Of a stretch of 64,000 bases of DNA, positions 1-8,770 are shown piece by piece (within the stretch, counting starts at the first letter, position 1; every line of letters starts with the position of its first letter). The stretch lies in assembly GCF_003387475.1 (NCBI RefSeq), contig NZ_QUNO01000002.1:124001-188000 (forward strand), written 5' to 3'. Position numbers and translations under genes: made by a program. Source of the DNA: Kutzneria buriramensis. Its GTDB lineage: Bacteria; Actinomycetota; Actinomycetes; Mycobacteriales; Pseudonocardiaceae. The notes below the pieces were generated by a model. That model ran no database searches. It was not told the DNA's origin and saw nothing but the letters and a program-made list of their open reading frames with translations.

Positions 1-270
1 GGGCACGCCCGCACCTGCGACGTCGACCCAGCCACCCGGGACGTGCTGATGAAGGTGCTCAACGCGCTGGTGCCGAACCTGAGTCCGGCGCTGCTCAAGC
101 GGATTCTCGGCCGCGGCGGCTTCACCGACGGCCAGGAGGTGGAGGCCGAGGTGTTCGCCGGCGAGGCCGTGCGCGTGCTGGGCGAGCTCGACCGGCCGTC
201 CGGGCATCGCGACCTGACCGAGGCCGAGGCGCAGATCGTGGACGCGCTGGCCCGAGAACTGCGCGTCTGA
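1..270 (+). CDS. 3' end of an unidentified protein (partial)
   Basis: An open frame runs from the first base of the window to a TGA at 268-270 and gives the last 89 residues of a protein that begins upstream. The segment is helical-looking and charged, with repeated Glu/Ala/Leu stretches, and ends in LARELRV. I recognise no motif and do not assign a function. The next gene starts one base after this stop, so the two are probably co-transcribed and translationally coupled. A frame on the opposite strand is also open, but this one matches the operon direction and continues without gap into the DUF6545 gene. Confidence 0.55.
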   Translation, partial: GHARTCDVDPATRDVLMKVLNALVPNLSPALLKRILGRGGFTDGQEVEAEVFAGEAVRVLGELDRPSGHRDLTEAEAQIVDALARELRV

Positions 271-271
271 C

Positions 272-1363
272 GTGCTGACCACCGTGCTGATGGTCACCGT
301 CGTGGTGGCCGCCGCGGCGATGATGACCCGGCTGCGCATGCTCGTGCTGGTCACGGTGGACCGCCGGCCCGGGCACGTGCTGGCGCTGGGCTTCGCCTGC
401 TGGTGCATGGCGGTGCCGCTGGAGATCGACTCCATCGCGATGGCCGTGGACCGATGGGCCGGCTGGGCGCTGTCCTGGCCGCTGCTGCACGTGATCGCCT
501 GCGCCGGTGGCTTCTTCACGCAGACGTTCTTCTGGCAGACAACCTCTGACCGGACGGATCCTGTGCGGCGGACCCGGATCGCGTGGCTGGTGCGGCGATC
601 CGCGCTGCTGGGCGTGTCGACGCTGGCCACCGGGCTGATCCTGTTCTCGACCCGGCCCCGTGACGTGGACTTCGCCAGCGGTGCCGCCGGCCGGCTGGTC
701 ACGCCCGGCCCGGTGCATCCGGTGGCGGCGCTGACCTACGTGCTCATCGTGAGCTATTTCGCTTACACCATCGCGAGTTTCACCTCCGTGTCGTGGCGCA
801 TGGCGGCCAAGGCCGATCTGCCGTGGCTGCGGCGGGGCCTGCGCGTGCACACCGTCGGGTGCGTGTTCGGGCTCGTCTTCTGCGCGCACGTGATCGGGTA
901 CCAGATCGCCGAGGCCGTGGGGATCGTGCCGCCGTGGCCGGAGTTGGACGTCGACGGCGCCCTGGTCGCGTCGAGCCTGCTGCCCGCGTTCGCCGGCGTC
1001 ACCGCGCCGGCGTGGGGACCTCGCGTCGAGGGGCTGCTCCGCGCCGCTCGGCACTACCGGCACCGTCGCCGGCTCTATCCGTTGTGGCTTCGGCTGAGCA
1101 GCGGCGTCGCGACCATCGACCCGCCCCGAACCGTGTGGCACGACCGGCTGCGGCTGCGCCCGCGGCGGCAGCACGCGCTCGTCTACCGGCGGGTGATCGA
1201 GCTGTGGGACGGGCTGCTCGCCCTGCACCCCACCATGTCCGGCGCGACCGGGCTCGACGGTCCCGATCTCGCCGGCGACATCCACTGGTGGCTGGAGATC
1301 GCCCGGGCGGCGAGGTCCCGTCCACTCGATGAAGTGTTGATTGCATACCAAGGACAATCGTGA
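272..1363 (+). CDS. DUF6545 / MAB_1171c-type multi-pass membrane protein
   Basis: The product has 363 residues. The N-terminal two thirds contain about seven hydrophobic segments (roughly residues 2-30, 38-60, 66-88, 112-130, 153-172, 193-215 and 228-250). A cytosolic C-terminal domain contains an RLYPLWLRL motif and later YRRVIELWDGLLAL, which resemble the DUF6545 domain of proteins annotated as MAB_1171c family putative transporters. Biochemical function is unknown; transport is only the family label. The GTG start lies one base after the preceding stop. Its TGA overlaps the GTG of the next gene by 4 bases (GTGA), so it is coupled to the prenyl synthase gene. Family members are often found near EspR/XRE-like regulators, and one lies just downstream on the other strand. 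Confidence 0.75.
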   Translation: MLTTVLMVTVVVAAAAMMTRLRMLVLVTVDRRPGHVLALGFACWCMAVPLEIDSIAMAVDRWAGWALSWPLLHVIACAGGFFTQTFFWQTTSDRTDPVRRTRIAWLVRRSALLGVSTLATGLILFSTRPRDVDFASGAAGRLVTPGPVHPVAALTYVLIVSYFAYTIASFTSVSWRMAAKADLPWLRRGLRVHTVGCVFGLVFCAHVIGYQIAEAVGIVPPWPELDVDGALVASSLLPAFAGVTAPAWGPRVEGLLRAARHYRHRRRLYPLWLRLSSGVATIDPPRTVWHDRLRLRPRRQHALVYRRVIELWDGLLALHPTMSGATGLDGPDLAGDIHWWLEIARAARSRPLDEVLIAYQGQS

Positions 1364-2241
1364 CTGATGAGCTCGATGCCGCCGGCATCCGTGACCCGCG
1401 CCTCCGGCAGTGTTACCTGCGGTGCAAGCAGTTGCTGGCCGAGCACGACAAGTCGTTCTACCTGGCGGCGCTGCTGCTGCCGCCGGCTCGTCGGCCGTAC
1501 GCGCAGGCGATCTACGGCTTCTGCCGGTACGCCGACGAGATGGTCGACGGCGCCGACACCGCCGGCTTCTCCCCGTGGCGGGAGGGGATTCTCGCCGACC
1601 TGAAAGCCGGCGACACCGACGACGAGATCGGCCGGGCGCTGCTGCACACCATGCGGACCTGGGACATTCCCGTGCACCTGGTCGAGGAGTTCCTGGACGC
1701 GATGGCGTCCGACCTGACCGTCACCTCGTACGAGACCTACGCCGACCTCGAGGCCTACATGCACGGTTCCGCGGGCACGCTCGGCCTACAGCTGGCGCCC
1801 GTGCTCGGCGCGCGCACCGACGAGGCGGCCGAGGCGATGCGGCAGATGGGAATCGCCTTCCAGCTCACCAACATCCTGCGCGATGTCGGCGACGACCTCC
1901 GGCGCGGGCGGGTGTACCTGCCGGCCGAGGAGCTGCGCCGATTCGGCGTGACGGAGATACGGCAGGGGCCCGAGTTCCGCGAGCTGATCAAATCCGAGAT
2001 CACCCGGACCCGGGAGATCTACCGGCAGGCTCGCGCCGGCGTTCCGCTGCTGCACCGGGGCGGCCGGCCGACCGCGCTGGCCGGCATGGACCTCTACGGC
2101 GGGATCCTCGACGCCATCGAGCGTGCCGACTACGACGTGCTGACGCGGCGGGTCAGCGTGAGCACGCCTCGGCAACTCGCCGTCGCCGGGCCGGCGCTGG
2201 TCCGGTCATGGCTGGCCCGGCTCCCGATCGGTCCGTCGTAG
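1360..2241 (+). CDS. Squalene/phytoene synthase family enzyme
   Basis: This 293-residue protein belongs to the trans-isoprenyl diphosphate synthase family that condenses two prenyl diphosphates head-to-head (phytoene, squalene or related products). Both aspartate-rich Mg-diphosphate sites are visible: DEMVD at residues 59-63 and QLTNILRDVGDD at 168-179, followed by the RGRVYLP segment that is usual after the second site. Length is normal for the family. The GTG start overlaps the upstream TGA, so it is made with the DUF6545 membrane protein. No carotenoid desaturase, cyclase or hopanoid gene is in the window, so the product cannot be named. Its 3' end overlaps the convergent EspR-like gene by 36 bases. 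Confidence 0.85.
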   Translation: MTDELDAAGIRDPRLRQCYLRCKQLLAEHDKSFYLAALLLPPARRPYAQAIYGFCRYADEMVDGADTAGFSPWREGILADLKAGDTDDEIGRALLHTMRTWDIPVHLVEEFLDAMASDLTVTSYETYADLEAYMHGSAGTLGLQLAPVLGARTDEAAEAMRQMGIAFQLTNILRDVGDDLRRGRVYLPAEELRRFGVTEIRQGPEFRELIKSEITRTREIYRQARAGVPLLHRGGRPTALAGMDLYGGILDAIERADYDVLTRRVSVSTPRQLAVAGPALVRSWLARLPIGPS

Positions 2242-2649
2242 CTCCATCACCTGCTCGAGCAGGACCTTCGCCGCCTCCGCCAGCTGGCCGCTGTCCTGTT
2301 CGAGCAGCATCGCCCGCAGCGCGAAGGCCAGCACGCCCTTGTCGCGCCACTCCGCCAGCTGCATCAGGTCGCGGTGGATGCCGGCCACCTTCTCCGCCGC
2401 CTGCGGCGTCGTCGGGGTCAGGAAGTACACCGGGTCCAGGTCGAAGAACGTCGCCAGACCCTGCACGACGTTCACCGTCGGGTTGTCGCGCTCGCCGCCG
2501 CGCAGCATGCCGATGTAGGAGGCCGTCACCTTCACGCCGAGCTCGCCCAGCGCCGCCGCCACCTCGGTGTTCCGGTACTCCGGTCCCTCCGGGCCCTTCG
2601 GCCGCACGGCGTCGAACGCGGCGTTGAGCTTGTCCTGGAAGCTCAGCAT
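2206..2649 (-). CDS. EspR-like HTH transcriptional regulator
   Basis: The protein has 147 residues and resembles mycobacterial EspR and its actinomycete relatives in length and layout. The N-terminal segment FQDKLNAAFDAV is followed by a helix-turn-helix around residues 27-65 (YRNTEVAAALGELG, then YIGMLRGGERDNPT) and a long helical C-terminal half that in EspR mediates dimerisation. EspR proteins act as nucleoid-associated regulators binding paired distant sites. The ATG at 2649 was chosen because the HTH starts soon after it; upstream codons in frame do not look like the family. The gene is convergent with, and overlaps, the phytoene-synthase-like gene. A long inverted repeat lies upstream at 2706-2762 and may be its own operator. 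Confidence 0.7.
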   Translation of the reverse strand: MLSFQDKLNAAFDAVRPKGPEGPEYRNTEVAAALGELGVKVTASYIGMLRGGERDNPTVNVVQGLATFFDLDPVYFLTPTTPQAAEKVAGIHRDLMQLAEWRDKGVLAFALRAMLLEQDSGQLAEAAKVLLEQVMELRRTDREPGQP

Positions 2650-2705
2650 CCCCGTACCCCATCCCAGCTCAACTGATGTCCACGCGCAGGCGTCGACCGG
2701 CCCAA

Positions 2706-2762
2706 GACTAGTTGACAGGGCCTGCCGGTGCCATAGACTGAGCCGGCGGCGGTCAACTGGTC
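2706..2762. promoter_or_regulatory. Inverted repeat upstream of the EspR-like gene
   Basis: GACTAGTTGAC at 2706-2716 and GTCAACTGGTC at 2752-2762 form an inverted repeat matching at 10 of 11 positions, separated by 35 bases. A related CAACTGA lies at 2671-2677. The site is 57-113 bases upstream of the regulator's start. EspR-type proteins bind separated sites, so autoregulation is plausible (inference). The rest of 2650-2885 shows no convincing gene. Confidence 0.4.
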
Positions 2763-2885
2763 TTGCCGGTGGCCATCGCGTGAGGGGTGTCTTGGTTGAG
2801 TCGGATGGGACACGTACGCGCCTGACGAGGGGCGGGCGCGTGGGGGGAACCCAGGGGAGAGGTGCGACCCGACCTTGACACCCCT

Positions 2886-3602
2886 TTACTGCTGCCAGTG
2901 CGACAACATCAGGCGCAGGCAACGGGTCTGGGCGGCGGACATGCCGGCGCTGACGGCGGAGAGCAGCGTCTCGGGGTCGGTGTCGATGGACGGCACGTCC
3001 GGCGGCATCATCGCGAGGACCGCCGGCCCGAAGTCCCGGACGCGGGCGGCCAGCTCGTCGACGGCGGGATCGTTGGGGGAGATGTCGACCAGCGCCTCGA
3101 ACTCGGCGTAGACGGCGAGCATCCGTTGCGTCAGAACGGGATCGGCGAGCACGGAGCGGTACAGGTCGAGGTTGCCGATCAGCGACTCGAGGAGCTCGGC
3201 GGCCATGCCCTCCCGGTCCGCGGCGGGGTGGTCGGCCAGCGTGTCCAGCACGGCCACGAGGTCGGGTGAGCGGAGATCGCCGTCGGCGGCGAGCAGGGTG
3301 GCGATGGCCGAGCGCTGCTCGGCGATCCGCTGCTGCTGCGCCGCCAGGTCGGCGTCGATCTCCCGGATGATCTCCACGAGGTCCCGGCCCCGGTCGTCGG
3401 ACAGCGCGTCCGCGACCTCCTCCAGCGACAGCCCGAGCTCCACCAGCCGCCGGGCCCGCAGCAGCAGCACCAGATCCCGCAGTTCGTAGCTGCGGTAGCC
3501 GTTCTCCCGCCGCCGCGGCTCCGGCAGCAGCCCGATCCGGTGGTAGTGCCGCACGGTCCGCGTCGACACCCCCGCCAGCCCGGCGAGCTCCCCGATACGC
3601 AT
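2886..3602 (-). CDS. MerR family transcriptional regulator
   Basis: The 238-residue protein starts MRIGELAGLAGVSTRTVRHYH, the typical MerR winged-helix N-terminus that includes the conserved tyrosine and the LLPEPRR turn. A coiled-coil region near residues 78-100 (IREIDADLAAQQQRIAEQ) is the usual dimer helix. The C-terminal 130 residues form an all-helical domain without the metal-binding cysteines of MerR, CueR or SoxR, so an organic ligand is more likely than a metal or redox signal. A GGAGG lies just before the ATG. The dyad at 3617-3640 in its upstream region is a likely operator. It is divergent from the FG-GAP gene and may control it; the ligand is unknown. Confidence 0.85.
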   Translation of the reverse strand: MRIGELAGLAGVSTRTVRHYHRIGLLPEPRRRENGYRSYELRDLVLLLRARRLVELGLSLEEVADALSDDRGRDLVEIIREIDADLAAQQQRIAEQRSAIATLLAADGDLRSPDLVAVLDTLADHPAADREGMAAELLESLIGNLDLYRSVLADPVLTQRMLAVYAEFEALVDISPNDPAVDELAARVRDFGPAVLAMMPPDVPSIDTDPETLLSAVSAGMSAAQTRCLRLMLSHWQQ

Positions 3603-3616
3603 GCCTCCAGTTAAAA

Positions 3617-3640
3617 CCTTGACGCCGTGACAAGGTCAAG
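3617..3640. promoter_or_regulatory. Probable MerR operator/promoter dyad
   Basis: Two interlocking dyads are present: CCTTG(3617-3621)...CAAGG(3631-3635) and CTTGAC(3618-3623)...GTCAAG(3635-3640). Read toward the MerR gene, TTGACC is followed after about 18-19 bases by an AT-rich TTTAAC-like element. This long spacer with an internal dyad is characteristic of MerR-controlled promoters. Confidence 0.55.
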
Positions 3641-3749
3641 CCGTCGAGCCGGGAAATGCTCCCGGTCCGGCCGGGAGAACCGCCTCTGCCGCCCCGTGTC
3701 GACCCGCTGTCACGGTGGGTCGGCAACGAACCCTGGGGAGGCACAGCAC

Positions 3750-4649
3750 ATGCGCATGACCACCCGACTCGGCTCGGCCCTGATCGGCCTGACGGTGCTG
3801 ACCGCGCTGCCGCTGGTGGCGCACGCCGCGCCGGCGCAGACCGAGCCGTCGGCGCAGAAGGTCGCCGGCGACTTCGACGGCGACGGCAAGGCGGATTTCG
3901 CGATCTGGCGGCCCGGCGACGGCACCTGGGACATCGTCTCCAGCCGCACGGGGCAGACCAGCACCCGGCAGTGGGGTCAGTCGGGCGACGTTCCCGTACC
4001 CGCCGACTACGACGGCGACGGCCGGACCGACCTCGCCGTCTGGCGGCCGAGCGACGGCAACTGGTACATCGTCCTCAGCAGCACCGGCCAGCAGATCGTC
4101 CAGCAGTGGGGCATCCCCGGCGACATTCCGGACCCGGCCGACGTCGACGGCGACGGCAAGGCGGACCTGGTGCTGTTCCGGCCCACCGACGGCACGTGGT
4201 GGGTGATTCCCAGCCGGACGCACGTCCCCTACAACGCTCAGTGGGGCAAGTCCGGCGACGTCCCCGTGGTCGCGGACTACGACGGCGACGGCAAGGCCGA
4301 CCTGGCGGTGTGGCGGCCCGGCGACGGCACCTGGTGGGACATCGCGAGCACCACGGGGCAGAAGAGCCTGCTCGCGCAGTGGGGGACCGCCGGCGATGTG
4401 CCGGTGGTCGGCGACTTCGACGGCGACGGCAAGGCGGACTTCACGGTGTGGCGGCCGAGCGAGGGCAACTGGTACCGGCTCGGTGGTGGTGTGCGGCAGT
4501 GGGGCATCGCCGGGGACATCCCGGTTTCGGGCGATTTCACCGGTGACCGCCGCAACGACTTCGCCGTTTGGCGGCCGTCGGACGGCACCTGGTACGTGTT
4601 GAACGTCGCCACCCGGCAGTGGGGCACGCTGGGCGACATCCCGGTGTGA
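3750..4649 (+). CDS. Secreted FG-GAP/VCBS repeat protein
   Basis: The 299-residue protein has a signal peptide (MRMTTRLGSALIG... cleaved after AHA near residue 26) and then six repeats of about 40-45 residues. Each repeat opens with a calcium-binding loop of the DxDGDGxxD type followed by (V/I)WRPxDGxW, as in integrin-like FG-GAP beta-propeller proteins. The last loop is degenerate (DFTGDRRND). No catalytic domain is attached, so it is probably an extracellular binding or scaffold protein. The ATG at 3750 is preceded by GGGGAG at 3735-3740. Longer in-frame extensions upstream would destroy the signal peptide. Exact role unknown. Confidence 0.8.
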   Translation: MRMTTRLGSALIGLTVLTALPLVAHAAPAQTEPSAQKVAGDFDGDGKADFAIWRPGDGTWDIVSSRTGQTSTRQWGQSGDVPVPADYDGDGRTDLAVWRPSDGNWYIVLSSTGQQIVQQWGIPGDIPDPADVDGDGKADLVLFRPTDGTWWVIPSRTHVPYNAQWGKSGDVPVVADYDGDGKADLAVWRPGDGTWWDIASTTGQKSLLAQWGTAGDVPVVGDFDGDGKADFTVWRPSEGNWYRLGGGVRQWGIAGDIPVSGDFTGDRRNDFAVWRPSDGTWYVLNVATRQWGTLGDIPV

Positions 4650-4659
4650 CACCTGCGTT

Positions 4660-4700
4660 CCGAGCGGCGATCCGGGGAGGGACACCGGATCGCCGCTCGG
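4660..4700. terminator. Bidirectional hairpin terminator
   Basis: A perfect 16-bp inverted repeat, left arm 4660-4675 and right arm 4685-4700, with a 9-base loop, sits between the convergent FG-GAP gene and sucD. There is no U-tract, which is common for actinomycete hairpins. It would serve both strands. Confidence 0.75.
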
Positions 4701-4706
4701 CGTCGA

Positions 4707-5585
4707 TCATCCGGTGAGCAGTTCCCTGGCCAGCAGGGCGGTTTCGCCGGGAGTGCGGCCGACGGCGATGCCGGCGGCCTCGAGAGCCTTCTTCTTGGCC
4801 TCGGCGGTGCCGGACGAGCCGGACACGATCGCGCCGGCGTGCCCCATGGTCTTGCCCTCGGGCGCGGTGAAGCCGGCGACGTAGCCGACGACGGGCTTGG
4901 TGACGTGCCGCTGGACGTAGGCGGCGGCGCGTTCCTCGGCGTCGCCGCCGATCTCGCCGATCAGGACGACGAGCTCGGTCTCGGGATCGTCCTGGAACGC
5001 TTGCAGGGCATCGATGTGCGTGGTGCCGACGATGGGATCCCCGCCGATGCCGACGGCGGTGGAGCAGCCGAAGTCCCGCAGCTCGTGCATCAGCTGGTAC
5101 GTCAGCGTGCCGGACTTCGAGACCACGCCGACCCGGCCCGGCTTGGTGATGTCGGCGGGGATGATGCCGGCGTTGCACTTGCCGGGGCTGATCACGCCGG
5201 GGCAGTTCGGCCCGATGATCCGGGTCGCGGAACCGACGGAGTGCGCCCAGAACGCGGCGGTGTCGTGCACGGGGACGCCCTCGGTGATCACGACCGCGAG
5301 CCCGATCCCGGCATCCACCGCCTCGATCACGGCCGCCTTGCAGAAGGCCGGCGGCACGAACAGGACGGACACGGTCGCGCCGGTCTCGGCCATCGCCTCG
5401 GCGACGGTGCCGAACACCGGCAGCGACGTGCCGTCGAAGTCCACGCGCTGCCCGGCCTTGCGTGCGTTCACGCCGCCGACGATGGTCGTGCCGGCTCGCA
5501 GCATCCGGGCGGTGTGCTTGCTGCCCTCGGATCCGGTCATGCCCTGCACGACCACCCGGCTGCCCTCGTCGATGAAGATCGCCAT
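4707..5585 (-). CDS. sucD: Succinyl-CoA ligase alpha subunit
   Basis: The 292-residue protein is the CoA-binding, phosphohistidine-carrying subunit of ADP/GDP-forming succinyl-CoA synthetase. Visible features are the N-terminal CoA-binding Rossmann domain ([15 protein letters not shown] near residue 11), [12 protein letters not shown] at 124-135, and [10 protein letters not shown] at 244-253 with active-site H249. It lies one base downstream of sucC in the same direction, the usual beta-alpha order. Because this pair is divergent from the acyl-CoA/formate island, it could be a dedicated copy supplying or recovering succinyl-CoA as a CoA donor rather than the housekeeping TCA enzyme. The sequence alone cannot separate these possibilities. 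Confidence 0.9.
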   Translation of the reverse strand: MAIFIDEGSRVVVQGMTGSEGSKHTARMLRAGTTIVGGVNARKAGQRVDFDGTSLPVFGTVAEAMAETGATVSVLFVPPAFCKAAVIEAVDAGIGLAVVITEGVPVHDTAAFWAHSVGSATRIIGPNCPGVISPGKCNAGIIPADITKPGRVGVVSKSGTLTYQLMHELRDFGCSTAVGIGGDPIVGTTHIDALQAFQDDPETELVVLIGEIGGDAEERAAAYVQRHVTKPVVGYVAGFTAPEGKTMGHAGAIVSGSSGTAEAKKKALEAAGIAVGRTPGETALLARELLTG

Positions 5586-5586
5586 G

Positions 5587-6717
5587 TCACGCTCCCCGCG
5601 CCGCGAGTCGGGCGGCGGTGCGCGCCGCGTCGTCCATCGTCTCCACCATGGTCACCAGCGGATGCCCGGCCTCGACCAGGATCTCCCGGCCCCGCTTGAC
5701 GTTGTTGCCGTCCAGCCGCACCACCAGCGGCTTGGTCGCCCGGTCGCCGAGCATGCCCAGAGCCTGGAGGATGCCGTCGGCCACCGCGTCGCAGGCGGTG
5801 ATGCCGCCGAACACGTTCACGAACACCGACTTCACGTCCGCGTCGCCGAGGATGATCTCCAGCCCGTCGGCCATCACCTGCGCCGAGGCGCCGCCGCCGA
5901 TGTCCAGGAAGTTCGCCGGCCCGACCCCGCCGGCCTGCGCCACGACGTCCAAAGTGGACATAACAAGCCCGGCGCCGTTGCCGATGACGCCGACATCGCC
6001 GGTCAGCTTCACGTAGTTCAGGCCCTTGGCGTGCGCCGCCCGCTCCAGCGGGTCGCCGGCGGCGGTGTCCACCGGCCGCTCCGCGTGCCGGAACGCCGCG
6101 CTGTCGTCCAGGGTGATCTTGCCGTCCAGCGCGACGATCTCGCCGGACTCGGTGCGCACCAACGGGTTCACCTCGACCAGCGTGCAGTCCTCCCGTACGA
6201 ACACCTCCCACAGCCGGACCAGCACGTCCGCCGCCGACTCCGGCAGCCCCGCCGCCACGGCGATGTCCTTCGCCGTGGCCAGGTCGAACGTCAGGACCGG
6301 TTGCCGCACCAGGGCTTCCGGTCGGGTGGCCGCCACCTCCTCGATGTCCGTGCCACCCTCGGCCGACGCCATCGCCAGCCACGTCCGGTTGGCCCGGTCC
6401 AGCAGGAAGGAGAAGTAGTACTCGTCGGCGATCGCGGAGGCGGCCGTCACCAGCACCTTGTGCACGGTGTGCCCCTTGATGTCCATGCCGAGGATCGCCT
6501 CCGCGGCGGCCCGCGCCTCGGCGGGCGTGCCGGCCAGCTTCACCCCGCCGGCCTTGCCCCGGCCGCCGGTCTTGACCTGCGCCTTCACCACGACCGGCCC
6601 GCCGATCGCCACCGCCGCCGCGTACGCGCCGGCCGGCGTCGTGGCCACCTCGCCGGGTGGGACGGGGATGCCGTGGCGGGCGAACAGGTCCCTCGCCTCG
6701 TGTTCGAACAGATCCAA
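5587..6717 (-). CDS. sucC: Succinyl-CoA ligase beta subunit
   Basis: The 376-residue protein is the nucleotide-binding partner of SucD. It begins [21 protein letters not shown], the typical SucC N-terminus, and carries an ATP-grasp domain ([20 protein letters not shown], later LVEVNPLV and LDGKITLDD) and the C-terminal ligase domain with [12 protein letters not shown] and [13 protein letters not shown] chose the TTG at 6717 because family similarity starts there and a GGAGGG lies 7 bases upstream; an in-frame extension to 6948 would add 77 arginine-rich residues unlike the family. The start is divergent from the ThDP-enzyme gene, and the shared 315-base region carries an operator-like motif found elsewhere in the island. 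Confidence 0.88.
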   Translation of the reverse strand: MDLFEHEARDLFARHGIPVPPGEVATTPAGAYAAAVAIGGPVVVKAQVKTGGRGKAGGVKLAGTPAEARAAAEAILGMDIKGHTVHKVLVTAASAIADEYYFSFLLDRANRTWLAMASAEGGTDIEEVAATRPEALVRQPVLTFDLATAKDIAVAAGLPESAADVLVRLWEVFVREDCTLVEVNPLVRTESGEIVALDGKITLDDSAAFRHAERPVDTAAGDPLERAAHAKGLNYVKLTGDVGVIGNGAGLVMSTLDVVAQAGGVGPANFLDIGGGASAQVMADGLEIILGDADVKSVFVNVFGGITACDAVADGILQALGMLGDRATKPLVVRLDGNNVKRGREILVEAGHPLVTMVETMDDAARTAARLAARGA

Positions 6718-7032
6718 GGTGCGGCCCTCCTCTGAACTCTCCGCGGGCGGGGGCCGGCCGCGGGTGCGGGTCCGTCCGGTCGGGGATCCTTCCGCCATCC
6801 GGACTGCGACCGGACGGGTCCGTTGCCGGTTCGGACGTCTGCCGAATCCGACCTCCGCCGGCCCGGACTGCCTCCGGCTCGCTCGCCGGCGACCCTCTTT
6901 CCTTCTGGGCGCCACGGTCGCGAAATCTTCTCGCCTTGCTCTGGACACCGGGCCGGAACAGGCGTAAGCATATGCCTACTCCATATCGTATGCAATCTAC
7001 AGTGCAGCGGAGCCGGCGAGGAGTTGACCAGC
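6718..7032. promoter_or_regulatory. Divergent control region with GntR-type operator candidate
   Basis: This 315-base region separates sucC from the ThDP-lyase gene. Most of it is GC-rich without recognisable genes. The last 70 bases are strikingly AT-richer and contain TCGTATGCAA at 6986-6995, exactly the ten bases repeated at 14549-14558 upstream of the GntR gene, followed by TCTACAG. A CATATG lies at 6969-6974. It is the best candidate site for control of the catabolic operon by the GntR/FCD regulator. Confidence 0.5.
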
Positions 7033-8757
7033 ATGGTGGGAACAGAACCTGTGGTAGAGGCCCAGACGGCGAACGGATCCGCGCCCGCGCCGCAGCTGAT
7101 CTCCGGTGGCCACCTGGTCGCCAAGGCACTCAAGGCCGAGGGCGTCGACACCATCTTCACCCTGTGCGGCGGGCACATCATCGACATCTACGACGGCTGC
7201 GTCGACGAGGGCATCGAGGTCATCGACGTCCGCCACGAGCAGGTCGCCGCGCACGCGGCCGACGGCTACGCCCGCGTCACCGGCAAACCCGGCTGCGCGG
7301 TGGTCACCGCCGGCCCGGGCACCACCGACGCGGTCACCGGCGTGGCCAACGCCTTCCGCGCGGAGAGCCCGATGCTGCTGATCGGCGGCCAGGGAGCCCT
7401 GACCCAGCACAAGATGGGCTCGCTGCAGGACCTCCCGCACGTCGACATGATGGCCCCGATCACCAAGTTCGCGGCCACCGTGCCGGACACCGCCCGCACG
7501 GCCGACATGGTGTCGATGGCGTTCCGCGAGGCCTTCAACGGCGCGCCCGGGCCGTCGTTCCTGGAGATCCCGCGTGATGTGCTCGACAACAAGGTGCCGA
7601 TGGACAAGGCCCGCGTGCCCCAGGCCGGGCGCTACCGCGCCTCTACCCGGCAGGCCGGCGACCCGCAGGCCGTCGAGCGGCTCGCGGACCTGTTGGCGCA
7701 CGCCACAAAGCCGGCGATCCTGCTCGGCAGCCAGGTCTGGACGACCCGCGCCACCGACTCGGCGATCGAGCTGGTGCGCACCCTGAACATCCCGGCGTTC
7801 ATGAACGGCGCCGGCCGCGGCACGCTGCCCCCGGGCGACCCGCACCACCTCCAGCTCTCCCGCCGCTACGCCTTCGACAACGCGGACGTGATCGTCATCG
7901 TCGGCACGCCCTTCGACTTCCGGATGGGTTACGGGCGAAGGCTTTCCGCGAAGGCCACGGTCGTGCAGATCGATCTCGACTACCGCACGGTCGGCAAGAA
8001 CCGGGACATCGACCTGGGCATCGTCGGCGACGCCGGCCTGATCCTGTCCGCCGTCACGGCCGCCGCGTCCGGCCGGGTCGACAACGGGGCCACCGGCCGC
8101 AAGCCGTGGCTGGAGGAGCTGCACAAGGTCGAGGAGCAGGCGCGCCAGAAGCGGTTGCCGCAGCTGCATTCCGACGCCAGCCCGATCCACCCGTACCGGC
8201 TGGTGCACGAGATCAACCAGTTCCTCACCGAGGACTCCATCTACATCGGCGACGGCGGCGACATCGTCACCTTCTCCGGCCAGGTGGTGCAGCCCAAGTC
8301 GCCGGGCCACTGGATGGACCCGGGCCCGCTGGGCACGCTCGGCGTCGGGATTCCCTTCGTGCTGGCGGCCAAGCATGCCCGCCCGGACAAGGAAGTCGTG
8401 GCGCTGTTCGGCGACGGTGCGTTCTCGCTGACCGGCTGGGACTTCGAGACGCTGGTCCGCTACAACCTGCCGTTCGTGGGCATCGTCGGCAACAACTCGT
8501 CGATGAACCAGATCCGCTACGGCCAGGCCCAGAAGTACGGCCTGGCCAGGGAACGCGTCGGCAACACGCTCGGCGACGTGCACTACGACCAGTTCGCCAA
8601 GATGCTCGGCGGTCACGGCGAGGAGGTCCGCGACCCGGCCGACATCGGCCCGGCGCTGCTGCGGGCCCGTGAGTCCGGGCTGCCGTCGTTGATCAACGTC
8701 TGGGTCGACCCGGACGCGTACGCCCCCGGAACCATGAACCAGACCATGTACAAGTGA
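7033..8757 (+). CDS. ThDP-dependent lyase/decarboxylase, oxalyl-CoA decarboxylase or 2-hydroxyacyl-CoA lyase type
   Basis: The 574-residue protein has the three-domain fold of the acetolactate synthase/oxalyl-CoA decarboxylase superfamily: PYR domain about 25-190 with the cofactor-activating glutamate E69 in RHEQ, a central domain about 215-350, and a PP domain with the ThDP/Mg motif GDGAF at 460-464 through NN at 487-488. Context (formyl-CoA transferase, OFA transporter, formate dehydrogenase) says its product is formyl-CoA. However, the YEE(M/L)DQ active-site stretch of true oxalyl-CoA decarboxylases is replaced by [10 protein letters not shown] (129-138). Overall it reads closer to mycobacterial IlvG/IlvX-like proteins and 2-hydroxyacyl-CoA lyases. 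It may therefore cleave a 2-hydroxyacyl-CoA into formyl-CoA and a carbonyl compound rather than decarboxylate oxalyl-CoA. The ATG at 7033 has a GAGGAG-like site upstream. Confidence 0.7.
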   Translation: MVGTEPVVEAQTANGSAPAPQLISGGHLVAKALKAEGVDTIFTLCGGHIIDIYDGCVDEGIEVIDVRHEQVAAHAADGYARVTGKPGCAVVTAGPGTTDAVTGVANAFRAESPMLLIGGQGALTQHKMGSLQDLPHVDMMAPITKFAATVPDTARTADMVSMAFREAFNGAPGPSFLEIPRDVLDNKVPMDKARVPQAGRYRASTRQAGDPQAVERLADLLAHATKPAILLGSQVWTTRATDSAIELVRTLNIPAFMNGAGRGTLPPGDPHHLQLSRRYAFDNADVIVIVGTPFDFRMGYGRRLSAKATVVQIDLDYRTVGKNRDIDLGIVGDAGLILSAVTAAASGRVDNGATGRKPWLEELHKVEEQARQKRLPQLHSDASPIHPYRLVHEINQFLTEDSIYIGDGGDIVTFSGQVVQPKSPGHWMDPGPLGTLGVGIPFVLAAKHARPDKEVVALFGDGAFSLTGWDFETLVRYNLPFVGIVGNNSSMNQIRYGQAQKYGLARERVGNTLGDVHYDQFAKMLGGHGEEVRDPADIGPALLRARESGLPSLINVWVDPDAYAPGTMNQTMYK

Positions 8758-8770
8758 GCTGGAGGCCGTG

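Noticed and set aside
2712-2739. Plus-strand promoter TTGACA-N16-TAGACT
   Set aside because: No plus-strand gene follows before 3750; the TTGAC is part of the inverted repeat upstream of the EspR-like gene.
2206-3744. 512-codon fusion frame running from the MerR region into the EspR-like gene
   Set aside because: It is Arg/Gly-rich until the ATG at 2649, where a normal EspR-like protein begins; the upstream part is opposite-frame noise over the MerR gene.
7033-8757. Plain annotation as oxalyl-CoA decarboxylase
   Set aside because: The cluster context fits, but the signature YEE(M/L)DQ region is absent and the protein resembles IlvG/2-hydroxyacyl-CoA lyases, so the specific name is not supported.
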